Of a stretch of DNA of 64,000 nucleotides, positions 34,303 through 41,950 are shown piece after piece; the stretch's first letter is position 1; each line of letters begins with the position of its first letter. The notes under the pieces are model-generated. The model was not told where the DNA came from, ran no database searches, and saw only the letters and a program-made list of their open reading frames with translations. This stretch comes from DASQPR01 sp963831705 (GTDB lineage: Bacteria; Actinomycetota; Actinomycetes; Mycobacteriales; Micromonosporaceae). The stretch lies in contig CAWHRE010000010.1 of assembly GCA_963831705.1 (NCBI GenBank), forward strand, positions 124,001 to 188,000, given 5' to 3'. Position numbers and translations under genes: made by a program.

Positions 34303-35757
34303 ATGACCACGACGCTCGGCCGTACCGTGACAGCGCTCGTCACCTTCGAGGACGAGGATCTCGGCCGACTCGGACCGTTCGCCGTGCCGTCACCCTGGTG
34401 GGCCGATGTCGAGCCGGTAGCGGCGTACATCCGGAAGGCGATCGGGGTCAACGTCGTGGTCGTCCGGATCATCGACGTGGAGAATGGCCGGTCGGCACGG
34501 GATGGCCATGTCACGTACCACGTCGAGGCCCTAGACCACCCGAGCCGAGGGCTGGACACCCGAGCACCGGATCCCACGGCACCGGAAACCACGGCACCGG
34601 AAACCACGGCACTAGACCCCACGGCACTAGACCCCACGGCACTAGACCCCACGGCACTAGGAACCATCGCACTGCGAACCACGGCACTAGACCCCACGGC
34701 ACTAGGAACCATCGCACTGCGAACCACGGCACTGGGAACCACCGCATTGAGCACCGGAGCGCTAAAGCCGGGTACATTGCCGGCGTTCCTACGGATTCCG
34801 GTCGCCCAGCGGGCCTCCTGGGCCACGCCGAGCGGCATCCGATCCGCGCTGGCCTGGGCCGCAACAAGCCTCGATGAGTTGGGGTCAGAGCGGTCGGTCG
34901 GCGATACGGTCGAGCAGATCAAGACGTGGAATCTGTCGGGGCTGTTTCGCATTCCGACCACTACGGGAGCGCCGGTCTGGCTCAAGATGACTCCCGCGTT
35001 CGGTGCACATGAGCCCGCCGTCACGGCGCTCATCGGTGGGGTGGATCCGTTGCTCGTACCCACTGTTCTGGCTTCTGATCCGGAGCATCGACGGGCGTTG
35101 CTGGCGCACGTACCCGGTGAGGATTGTTGGAATGCGTCACCGCAACTGATCCGATCCACCCTGACCCGGTGGGTAGCGGCGCAGGCCGCGATCGCGCGAC
35201 GGCCGCCACCATCGACCGACGTTGTCCCCGATCGGCAACCGCGCCTCCTGGTTGAAGGTTTGTCTCGTCTTCTTGCCGGTGAGGCAGGGGCTGATCTCCG
35301 GATCGACGAGATGGCCGCCGCACAACGGCTGCTCCAGGCGCTGCCTGATTTGATCGATCAGCTGGAGGCATGTGGGCTGCCGAACACGCTGGTACACGGC
35401 GACTTCCATCCGGGCAACTGGAGATCTGGCGGCGTGCAACCGGAGGACGGCGCGGCGGTTCTCGTCGACTTTGCGGACGCCTATTTTGGGCACCCGGCAT
35501 TTGACGGGGAACGCCTCCGCGACTTCATTGACGAGGCACGACAACCGGCCGTGGTCGAGGCGTGGTGCGACGCATGGACCGAACACGTGCCGGCCAGCGA
35601 TCCGCGGCGAGCGTTGGACCTCGCTCGCCCGCTGCAGGCAATCTCGGGCGCGATCCTCTACCAGACGTTCCTCGATCACATCGAACCCAGCGAACGGCGC
35701 TACCACGAAGGTGATCCCGCGGCCGGTATCAGAGTCGCCCTAGCGGCAGCGGTCTGA
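34303..35757 (+). CDS. Aminoglycoside phosphotransferase-like kinase with 70-residue repeat insert
   Basis: 484 residues, ATG 34303 with GGAGA eight bases upstream. The C-terminal half is an APH-type kinase: the catalytic loop LVHGDFHPGNW (about residue 368) and the metal-binding aspartate in VLVDFADAYFGHPAFD. Upstream, VWLKMTP holds the likely nucleotide-binding lysine. The N-terminal 85 residues (FEDEDLGRLGPFAVPSPWW) form a separate small domain. They are joined to the kinase by 14 tandem five-residue units (ALDPT, ALGTI, ALRTT). The substrate may be an antibiotic, choline or a sugar; not determinable. Confidence 0.75.
   Translation: MTTTLGRTVTALVTFEDEDLGRLGPFAVPSPWWADVEPVAAYIRKAIGVNVVVVRIIDVENGRSARDGHVTYHVEALDHPSRGLDTRAPDPTAPETTAPETTALDPTALDPTALDPTALGTIALRTTALDPTALGTIALRTTALGTTALSTGALKPGTLPAFLRIPVAQRASWATPSGIRSALAWAATSLDELGSERSVGDTVEQIKTWNLSGLFRIPTTTGAPVWLKMTPAFGAHEPAVTALIGGVDPLLVPTVLASDPEHRRALLAHVPGEDCWNASPQLIRSTLTRWVAAQAAIARRPPPSTDVVPDRQPRLLVEGLSRLLAGEAGADLRIDEMAAAQRLLQALPDLIDQLEACGLPNTLVHGDFHPGNWRSGGVQPEDGAAVLVDFADAYFGHPAFDGERLRDFIDEARQPAVVEAWCDAWTEHVPASDPRRALDLARPLQAISGAILYQTFLDHIEPSERRYHEGDPAAGIRVALAAAV
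34564..34773. repeat. 15-bp tandem repeat, 14 units, in phosphotransferase gene
   Basis: Fourteen contiguous 15-base units, for example GCACTAGACCCCACG. A four-unit block (ALDPT ALGTI ALRTT pattern) is itself repeated, giving a higher-order 45-bp duplication. It is the longest tract in the window and stays fully in frame. Confidence 0.95.
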
Positions 35758-35904
35758 CGCCTCGTCGACATCCCGTGTGGCGGGCGTGACGTAGATCGGC
35801 GGGGCGGCATTCGCGAGCTTGCCCGAGCTCCTGCGGACGCGTACGCCGGAACGTGGCCGCAACGCTGCAAACTGCCCCACGCTCCACCGCATCAGCACGC
35901 CGTA

Positions 35905-35955
35905 ATGGGTTATAGGCCGCAACCGGTTATGGGCCGAAATGGGTTATAGACGGCC
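35905..35955. repeat. 17-bp tandem repeat, three copies
   Basis: ATGGGTTATAGGCCGCA (35905-35921), ACCGGTTATGGGCCGAA (35922-35938) and ATGGGTTATAGACGGCC (35939-35955), all non-coding. Confidence 0.75.
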
Positions 35956-36143
35956 CGCCACGGTCTCAACGCAGTCTGCTACGGAAGCAAAGCGTCGAAC
36001 GACAGCTGACGCCGACAGCCGGGACTTACAACTGAGGCCGATGAGGCCGACAGTCGAGGCTTAACAGCTGAGGCCAACCGGTAGGGCCTGCTGCTGAGGC
36101 CAACCGCTGAAGCCAACCGGTGGGGCTTCCTGCCGAGGCCAAC

Positions 36144-36230
36144 CGATGAGGCCGACCGATGAGGCCGACCGATGAGGCCGACCGATGAGGCCGACCGATG
36201 AGGCCGACCGATGAGGCCGACCGATGAGGC
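36144..36230. repeat. 13-bp tandem repeat, six perfect copies plus a partial
   Basis: CGATGAGGCCGAC is repeated without change from 36144 to 36221, with a diverging partial copy to 36230, 14 bases from the anti-sigma gene stop. Perfect identity indicates recent expansion. A 13-base period rules out a protein repeat. Confidence 0.95.
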
Positions 36231-36243
36231 AGGTTGATGAGGC

Positions 36244-36639
36244 CTACTGCTGAGGCAGGTTGATCGAGACGGTGACGACCGCGCCGGGCTTTCCGGGTTC
36301 GATCGTGAACGTGTCGGACAGCTGCCGGCAGATCCAAATGCCACGGCCGCCCATCGCGGTCGGCTCGGCCTGGGTGCCGCCGACCCCCGGATCACCGATG
36401 CCGCCGCCGCGGTCGCTGACCTCGCAGAAGATCGCGTCGTTCGCGAGCCACAGGCGCATCCGGCCGGTACCGCCGCCGTGTCGCACGGCATTCGTGGCGA
36501 GTTCGCTGCCGACCAGGATCAGCCGATCGAGCTGACCGTCGGTCACGCCCAGTTCGGTCGCGTGCGCGATGAGCGCGGAACGCAGGCCGTACAGGCCGTC
36601 GGCGTCGAAGGTCTGGTCCAGAGCGACATCAGACGCCAC
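36244..36639 (-). CDS. RsbW-like anti-sigma serine kinase (HATPase_c_2)
   Basis: 131 residues from GTG 36639. LILVGSELATNAVRHGGG is the N box, EVSDRGGGIGDPG the G1 box and AMGGRGIWICRQLSDTF the G2 region of Bergerat-fold ATPases of the RsbW/SpoIIAB type, which bind sigma factors or phosphorylate STAS proteins. A frame upstream starts at ATG 36788 (MANRDPQFEAHS), overlaps the MEDS-STAS gene end, and runs into VVAPG repeats. It loses frame by one base in the last repeat unit (near 36642), just before this domain. The ancestral gene was therefore probably 36244-36788, and the GTG start may be secondary. Confidence 0.75.
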   Translation of the reverse strand: MASDVALDQTFDADGLYGLRSALIAHATELGVTDGQLDRLILVGSELATNAVRHGGGTGRMRLWLANDAIFCEVSDRGGGIGDPGVGGTQAEPTAMGGRGIWICRQLSDTFTIEPGKPGAVVTVSINLPQQ

Positions 36640-36718
36640 GACACGGGCGCCACGACACTGGGCGCCACGACACCGGGCGCCACGACACCGGGCGCCACGA
36701 CACCGGGCGCCACGACAT
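36635..36718. repeat. 15-bp tandem repeat with a 1-base deletion at anti-sigma N-terminus
   Basis: About five units of ACCGGGCGCCACGAC. Most read CACCGGG, but the unit nearest the ATPase domain reads CACGGG (about 36642-36647), one base short. That shift separates the upstream VVAPG reading frame from the ATPase frame. Confidence 0.8.
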
Positions 36719-36774
36719 CGGTGGCAGGGCGGTTGTCTTGGGCAACCTCCGCCGAATGCGCTTCGAACTGCGGG

Positions 36775-37662
36775 TCACGATTCGCCATGAGCCCGCAGCA
36801 TTCGTATCTGAGGCACGTCCAGCGCGCCGATCGTTTCCAACATCGTGGCGACCAACCGTCCACAGGTGACGGTCATACGCCTCGATGCGGGCAGTCGGCT
36901 CGCGCTGCGTACGACGACGGACGCGCACGCGGCGTCGACGTACGACAGGCCGGACAGGTTGACCTGAGGGTTCCGATCGATCCGGACCGCCTCGCCCAGC
37001 GCCTGCTCGAACACGTCCATGTGCCGGTAGTCGAGTTCCCCCGCGACACGCAATCCGGCCGGACTGTACTGCCGGCAAATGCGCAGCAACGCGGACTGAA
37101 AGTAGACCCGCGCGGCCAGCGTCGTCGGGTGCTTGTCGGCAGCGAACGCGAGCGTGACCGCGTCGAAACGATCCCGATCGTACTGGCAGACCAGGCACAA
37201 CCGGCCACCCGCGAACAGAGCGGCGACGCCCGACTCGAAATCGACGAGTTGGTCCGCCGCCGCGGGTGGTCGCGTGATGCAACCCATATCGATCGTGACG
37301 CGAAGGTTTCCGTACCCTTCGCTCTCCGCTCGCGCCATCTCGTCGGAGAGCAGGCTGACCATCAGCTCGGCGCCGGCCGCGTCGCGGACCAGCGGCGTCT
37401 CACCGGCGCTCATGATCGCGAGCTGACCCCGCCGGATCGCTGCGCCGGGCCGGACCGATCGGGCCGCCAATTCCTTGGTGAGGGCATCCGGTGGCAGCTC
37501 GTCGGACCAGCAGATGACCTTGTCCTGACGGCGGATGCCGTCCCGGACGAATCCGGCCACCAGATCGAGCCGCTCCTCCGGGTCGGAGAACGTCAGGCAG
37601 GCGTGACTGCCGCCGACGAGGTCGCCGCCGTCTACCGAGGAGATGCTCGCCGTTTCGGCCAT
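36775..37662 (-). CDS. MEDS-STAS domain protein (anti-sigma factor antagonist)
   Basis: 295 residues from ATG 37662; TTG 37698 is an alternative. Residues 15-175 match the MEDS (DcmR-type sensory) domain: HACLTFSDPEERLDLVAGFV, KVICWSDELPPDAL and LCLVCQYDRDRFD. The last 95 residues resemble a STAS domain (LRVAGELDYRHMDVFEQALG, then VNLSGLSYVDAACASVVVRS), in which an S/T next to the D of LSYVD is the usual phosphorylation area. It probably binds the anti-sigma kinase encoded immediately downstream, whose original start overlaps this gene. The MEDS ligand is unknown. Confidence 0.8.
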   Translation of the reverse strand: MAETASISSVDGGDLVGGSHACLTFSDPEERLDLVAGFVRDGIRRQDKVICWSDELPPDALTKELAARSVRPGAAIRRGQLAIMSAGETPLVRDAAGAELMVSLLSDEMARAESEGYGNLRVTIDMGCITRPPAAADQLVDFESGVAALFAGGRLCLVCQYDRDRFDAVTLAFAADKHPTTLAARVYFQSALLRICRQYSPAGLRVAGELDYRHMDVFEQALGEAVRIDRNPQVNLSGLSYVDAACASVVVRSASRLPASRRMTVTCGRLVATMLETIGALDVPQIRMLRAHGES

Positions 37663-37700
37663 GCCGCCGTCCGCTCCCGCCAGTTCCTGCTGAGTCAACG

Positions 37701-37742
37701 TCTTGCTGTCAAACTCTTGCTCTCAAACTCTTGCTGTCAAAC
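37701..37742. repeat. 14-bp tandem repeat, three copies, upstream of MEDS-STAS
   Basis: TCTTGCTGTCAAAC, TCTTGCTCTCAAAC, TCTTGCTGTCAAAC (37701-37742). It lies 38 bases upstream of the ATG at 37662, where a promoter would be expected. Confidence 0.85.
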
Positions 37743-37785
37743 CACCCCCAACACTAATTGCAGGCCGAATATATGCATACCGCAG

Positions 37786-38793
37786 CTACCCCATACCGCC
37801 CGCGAGGATCTTCGCCTCCCGCTCCGGATCGAGACCCAATGGCGGTCGTCCTGGCTTCACCGGGGCATCGCCCCGCTCCCGGAGCCATTCCCACGTATCC
37901 GCGACCGTCTCCGACACCGGACGAGGGCGCAGGCCAGCCGCGTACGCGCGGGATACGTCGGCCTCATGCAGCCACCGGTACTCGTGACCGGCCGGAATCC
38001 AGACCGGAAGATCGTTCCACGGCTCGACGTCGGCGGCCAGAATCACGTCCGGATCGGTCCATCGCAGCCGTGCCGGGTGCGCCGGGTTCGAGGCCACCGA
38101 CCGACACAATTCCAGCAGCTCGCCCATTGTCGTCGCACCGGTACGGCTCACCGTGTTGAACACACCTGCCGGGCTGTCCAGCAGGAAGTTCGCCAGGTCA
38201 CGTGCATCGATGTACTGCAGCGGCAGATCGTCCGGTCCGGGCGCGAGCACGTCCCCGCCGCGCTCCATCCGCCGCAACCACCACGGAAGGCGGCCGACGT
38301 CCTCACCCGGCCCCAGAATCAACCCGGCTCGGGCGATAGTCGCCCTTCCGGAAGGAAGATCAGAACCGAACACATCCAGTACGGCCCGCTCCGCCCCCGC
38401 CTTCATCTCGGCGTAACCGTCCTCGCCTCCATCCGCCGCAGCGGCCACCACCGGAGCCTGTTCGTCGATGCCGAGCGCGACCGGCATGGCGTACACGGAG
38501 CGGCTCGATACATAGGCGTAGTGGTCGACCCGGTCCGCCAGCAGCGTGGCCGACGCGAGAACCGCACGGGCCTCGCCGGACCACGTGTCCACGACGCGAT
38601 CCCAGCGCTCACTCTGTCCCAGTGCGACGAGTCCGTCCGGTGCCCGTCGATCACCGCGCAACGCCGTAACGCCGGCCGGCGCCGGAGCGCGCTCGCCCCG
38701 GTTCAACACGGTGACCGACCAACCTCGCCGGATCGCCTCGGCCACGACCGCGCCGCCGACGAATCCCGTACCGCCCAACACCAAAAGTCTCAT
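37786..38793 (-). CDS. NAD-dependent epimerase/dehydratase family protein
   Basis: 335 residues. The Rossmann motif GGTGFVGGAVV is at the N-terminus. YVSSRSVYAMP supplies the serine and DGYAEMKAGAE the YxxxK pair (about residues 127-131). The order matches extended SDRs related to reductases of the NmrA/epimerase type seen in actinobacteria (GEDVGRLPWWLRRMERGGDVL). Substrate unknown. ATG 38793 follows directly on a short intergenic region. It stands alone between the MEDS-STAS and ROK genes, same strand. Confidence 0.8.
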   Translation of the reverse strand: MRLLVLGGTGFVGGAVVAEAIRRGWSVTVLNRGERAPAPAGVTALRGDRRAPDGLVALGQSERWDRVVDTWSGEARAVLASATLLADRVDHYAYVSSRSVYAMPVALGIDEQAPVVAAAADGGEDGYAEMKAGAERAVLDVFGSDLPSGRATIARAGLILGPGEDVGRLPWWLRRMERGGDVLAPGPDDLPLQYIDARDLANFLLDSPAGVFNTVSRTGATTMGELLELCRSVASNPAHPARLRWTDPDVILAADVEPWNDLPVWIPAGHEYRWLHEADVSRAYAAGLRPRPVSETVADTWEWLRERGDAPVKPGRPPLGLDPEREAKILAGGMG

Positions 38794-38830
38794 ACCGCTG
38801 ATCCTGCTATATCAAAAACGGTATGAGAAC

Positions 38831-38876
38831 TCGGTTCGCGGACAGCACAACGATCGGTTCGCGGACAGCACAACAA
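38831..38876. repeat. 23-bp tandem duplication downstream of the ROK gene
   Basis: A 23-base unit beginning TCGGTTCGCGGACAGCACAA occurs at 38831-38853 and 38854-38876, with one mismatch near the end, between the epimerase start and the ROK gene stop. Confidence 0.85.
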
Positions 38877-38897
38877 GCAGACCGCAGATCTCAAGAT

Positions 38898-40241
38898 CTA
38901 TCGGGGATCCTCGCCACGAACCAGGAACTCCGCCAGCGGCAACGTCGCCGCGCCGAGCGCGACCGCATCCGTTCCCAGCTGGCTCAACTCGATCGACACC
39001 TGACCGTACGGGTGGGCCAGCGCCTGCCGCTCAGCGGCCGCCCGGATCAGCGGAAGCAACGCGTTGCCGAGCGCGAGACCGGCCCAGCCGCCGAGCACAA
39101 CGCGCTCGGGATTGAACATGTTGACCAGATTTCCGATGCCGGCGCCCAGGTAATCGAGCGTCTCGTCGATCAACACGCGCTCAATCGAGTCGGGCGAGCC
39201 GGACTGTGCGGCGGCGATCAATGCGTCGATCTCGGCGAGTTCGCCGATGCCGTGTACCGCAAGCTGGCCGCCCGCCGCCTTGTACCGGTCCAGGATCGAC
39301 TCGGCACCGACGTACGCCTCCAGGCAACCCTGGGCACCGCAGCGGCAGAGCCGCCCGCCGTACACCAGCGTGGTGTGGCCCCACTCGCCCGCGCTGCTGC
39401 TGACGCCCTGATACGGCTCGCCCTCGGTGATCACGGCGGCGCCGACGCCGGAGCCAACCAGCGCGACCACGGCGTGCCGGATGCCGCGCGCGGCACCGAA
39501 CCACATTTCGGCCTGCGCCTGCGTCTTGGCGCCGTTCCCGACGAAGATCGGCGCGGCTACGCCGTGCGCGGCGAGCATTTCCACCAGCGGCACCGCCGAC
39601 CAGCCGATTGTCGGAGCATGTACGAGCACCCGATGACCCTGATCGGAGTTGCGATCGGAATTACCTTGCTCCACGATGCCGGGAACGCCGATGCCGATGC
39701 CGATCACGTGCGCCGGGTCGATCGGCTCGGGCTCGTGCGCGGCGCCGGCCAGGTCCACTGGGATGCCATCATCATCGCGTTGCGCAGCATTGGGGTCGAG
39801 GATGTCCGTTTCGACCGCTCGGCCACCCGCGAGGACCGCGCTGATCCCAGCCGCGACCTCGGCGACGACCGCCGCCGGCGTCGGCTGGACCGAGGGCAGC
39901 GGGCGGACGACGGAGCCATGGCGACGCATGGAAAGATCGAATAGCTCGACCGTCACACCGGTTTCACCGACGTCCACGCCGATCACATAGCCGTACGTGG
40001 GATCGACGCGCAGCAGCACGCGCGGGCGCCCGCCGTTCGACTCGACCTGACCCGCTTCGACCACGAGCCGATCGTCGATCAGCTCGGCTGTGACCGTGCT
40101 GACCGTGGCACTGCTCAGGCCGGTGAGCTGGCTAAGCTCCAGTCGGCTGCGGGGACCGTCGAAGAATAGCTTCGACAGCAACGCCGACCGGTTCTGGCGA
40201 CGGATGTCGCGCGTCGTCGTACGAGTCGGGTCCATGGCCAT
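38898..40241 (-). CDS. ROK-family transcriptional regulator
   Basis: 447 residues from ATG 40241. The N-terminal HTH contains LELSQLTGLSSATVSTVTAELIDD. The ROK sugar-kinase fold follows: VIGVDVGETGVTVELFD phosphate loop, GIGIGVPG, and the zinc motif CRCGAQGCLEAY near residue 300 (consensus CGCGxxGCxE with R for G). An insert of about 40 residues (DILDPNAAQRDDDGIP to the VIGIGIG strand) and a short NSDRNSDQGH loop are unusual. It is divergent from a GH1 glucosidase gene, so it probably senses the glucoside or glucose and controls that gene. Confidence 0.85.
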   Translation of the reverse strand: MAMDPTRTTTRDIRRQNRSALLSKLFFDGPRSRLELSQLTGLSSATVSTVTAELIDDRLVVEAGQVESNGGRPRVLLRVDPTYGYVIGVDVGETGVTVELFDLSMRRHGSVVRPLPSVQPTPAAVVAEVAAGISAVLAGGRAVETDILDPNAAQRDDDGIPVDLAGAAHEPEPIDPAHVIGIGIGVPGIVEQGNSDRNSDQGHRVLVHAPTIGWSAVPLVEMLAAHGVAAPIFVGNGAKTQAQAEMWFGAARGIRHAVVALVGSGVGAAVITEGEPYQGVSSSAGEWGHTTLVYGGRLCRCGAQGCLEAYVGAESILDRYKAAGGQLAVHGIGELAEIDALIAAAQSGSPDSIERVLIDETLDYLGAGIGNLVNMFNPERVVLGGWAGLALGNALLPLIRAAAERQALAHPYGQVSIELSQLGTDAVALGAATLPLAEFLVRGEDPR

Positions 40242-40268
40242 GCGGATCGTTTCCCTGCCCACGGGTTG

Positions 40269-40277
40269 GGGAGCGCT
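40269..40277. promoter_or_regulatory. GGGAGCGCT half-operator between ROK and GH1 genes
   Basis: GGGAGCGCT matches nine bases of the CebR box (TGGGAGCGCTCCCA) known from cellobiose regulation in streptomycetes; the right arm is degenerate. It lies 28 bases upstream of the ROK start. Confidence 0.35.
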
Positions 40278-40403
40278 AATGAGTTAGTTTGCTGTCGCGA
40301 AGGGCGGTGAGCTCTTGTGACTGGTGGGGCGAGCGTACCCGTAGTCACCACCCACGTGCCATCTTGACTCGGCAGGGTCGACTTGGTTAACTCAGCACAT
40401 AAC

Positions 40404-40420
40404 TCAACACTTGAAATAAG
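40404..40420. promoter_or_regulatory. TCAA-N3-TTGA-RATAAG motif before GH1
   Basis: TCAACACTTGAAATAAG lies 36 bases before the GH1 ATG. The same 17-base pattern recurs at 50925-50941 upstream of the LacI gene. Shared by two parts of the glucoside locus, it is a candidate operator. Confidence 0.4.
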
Positions 40421-40456
40421 TAGGCTGCTGCCCCCACGGCACGAAGGAGACCAATC

Positions 40457-41833
40457 ATGTCCGACCGTGGCTTGGCGCCCGATTTTCGTTGGGGAGCAGC
40501 GACTTCGGCATATCAAATCGAGGGTGCGGTGGCCGAAGACGGCCGTAAGCCCTCCATTTGGGACACGTTCTGCCGCGTTCCCGGCGCCATCGACAATGGT
40601 GACAACGGCGATATCGCGTGCGACCACTACCACCGTTGGCCCGAGGACATCGCTTTGATGAAGCGAATGGGCCTCGACTGCTACCGCTTTTCGATCGCGT
40701 GGCCCCGAGTTCTGCCCGACGGAACCGGCGCGGTCAACGCGGCCGGACTCGATTTTTATGACCGTTTGGTGGACGGTCTTTTAGACGCTGGGATCGATCC
40801 GTTCGCGACGCTTTACCACTGGGACCTCCCCCAAGCGCTCCAGGATCGCGGCGGCTGGCCGAATCGCGAAACCGCGTACGCGTTTGCCGAGATGGCATCG
40901 GTGGTCGTCGGTCGTCTGGGCGACCGTGTGACGAACTGGTTCACCGTCAACGAGCCGCTGTGCAGCGCGTGGATCGGGCATCTCGAGGGCAAGATGGCGC
41001 CCGGCATCAAGGATCTGTCGCTGGCCGTACCGGCTTCGCATCACCTTCTTCTCGGACATGGCCTGGCCGCGCAGGCCGCACGGGCCGCCGCACCGCAACC
41101 GATCCGGATCGGCGCGGTGCTCAACCTGAGTCCGATCGAGCCGGCCACCGAGGATCCGGCCGACCTGGCCGCGGCCCAGCGCGCGGACGGCCACACGAAC
41201 CGCTGGTGGCTGGACCCGTTGTTCGGTCGCGGTTATCCGGCCGACATGATCGAGGAGTACGGGATCGAGCCGCCCGTCCGCGACGGCGACATGGCGCTGA
41301 TCGCGGCGCCGATGGAGCACATCGGGCTGAACTACTACTTCCGTCAGGTCGTTACGGCCGACGAGAACGGCGAGACGCCTCGCGCGAAGATGGTCAGCGT
41401 GCCCGACTGGACGCTCACCGCGATGGGCTGGGAGGTCTACGCGGACGGTCTCGAGCAGCTGCTGATGCGGCTCACCGACGAGTACGGTGCGCAGCGCATC
41501 TACGTCACGGAGAGCGGTTCGGCCTGGCCGGACGAGATCGAGCCGGACGGCGCCGTGCAGGACAAGGAGCGCCTCAGCTACCTCGAGCAGCACATCGACG
41601 CGTGCGCACGTGCGGCCGCTCAGGGCGCTCCGGTGGCCGGTTACTTCGCCTGGTCGTTGCTCGACAACTTCGAGTGGGCGTACGGCTACGCGAAGCGGTT
41701 CGGCCTCGTCCACGTCGACTATCCGACCCAGCGCCGGACCATCAAGGCCAGCGGCTACCGCTACGCGGACATCATCCGGGCCGCGAGCGGGCGGGCCGCG
41801 AGCCCGGCCGACGTGCGGATCAGCGCGTCCTGA
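40457..41833 (+). CDS. GH1 beta-glucosidase
   Basis: 458 residues, ATG 40457 preceded by GAAGGAG. DFRWGAATSAYQIEGA opens the family 1 barrel. The acid/base glutamate is in NWFTVNEPLCSAW (about residue 165) and the nucleophile in IYVTESGSAW (about residue 355; usually TENG). FAWSLLDNFEWAYGY is the conserved end signature. There is no signal peptide, so it hydrolyses imported beta-glucosides such as cellobiose in the cytosol. It is divergent from the ROK regulator and convergent with a second GH1. Confidence 0.95.
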   Translation: MSDRGLAPDFRWGAATSAYQIEGAVAEDGRKPSIWDTFCRVPGAIDNGDNGDIACDHYHRWPEDIALMKRMGLDCYRFSIAWPRVLPDGTGAVNAAGLDFYDRLVDGLLDAGIDPFATLYHWDLPQALQDRGGWPNRETAYAFAEMASVVVGRLGDRVTNWFTVNEPLCSAWIGHLEGKMAPGIKDLSLAVPASHHLLLGHGLAAQAARAAAPQPIRIGAVLNLSPIEPATEDPADLAAAQRADGHTNRWWLDPLFGRGYPADMIEEYGIEPPVRDGDMALIAAPMEHIGLNYYFRQVVTADENGETPRAKMVSVPDWTLTAMGWEVYADGLEQLLMRLTDEYGAQRIYVTESGSAWPDEIEPDGAVQDKERLSYLEQHIDACARAAAQGAPVAGYFAWSLLDNFEWAYGYAKRFGLVHVDYPTQRRTIKASGYRYADIIRAASGRAASPADVRISAS

Positions 41834-41878
41834 CCCAGAGACGCAACAGCTGGACACACGTAACAGCTAGACGCACGA

Positions 41879-41920
41879 AAACACCTACGGCCCCGGGATC
41901 TTCCGGGGCCGTAGGTGTTT
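41879..41920. terminator. Bidirectional terminator, 18-bp perfect stem
   Basis: AAACACCTACGGCCCCGG (41879-41896) pairs perfectly with 41903-41920 around the loop GATCTT. A-rich on one side and T-rich on the other, it can terminate the two convergent GH1 transcripts. Confidence 0.95.
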
Positions 41921-41950
41921 CAGGGGAGTTGCAAGCCTGCTTGTCAGCAG

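Larger units (their letters stand above)
35758..36243. other. Non-coding stretch with two tandem-repeat arrays
   Basis: No convincing gene. It holds the space between the phosphotransferase stop and the end of the leftward anti-sigma gene. It contains a 17-bp array (35905-35955), degenerate GAGGCCAACCG-type repeats (about 36040-36140) and a 13-bp array (36144-36230). Frames through the repeats give low-complexity protein that shifts frame every unit. Confidence 0.6.

Noticed and set aside
36144..36230. Possible hammerhead ribozyme, because GATGAGGCCGA resembles its core
   Set aside because: The essential CUGAUGAG and GAAA segments are not both present, and the sequence is a plain 13-bp tandem repeat.
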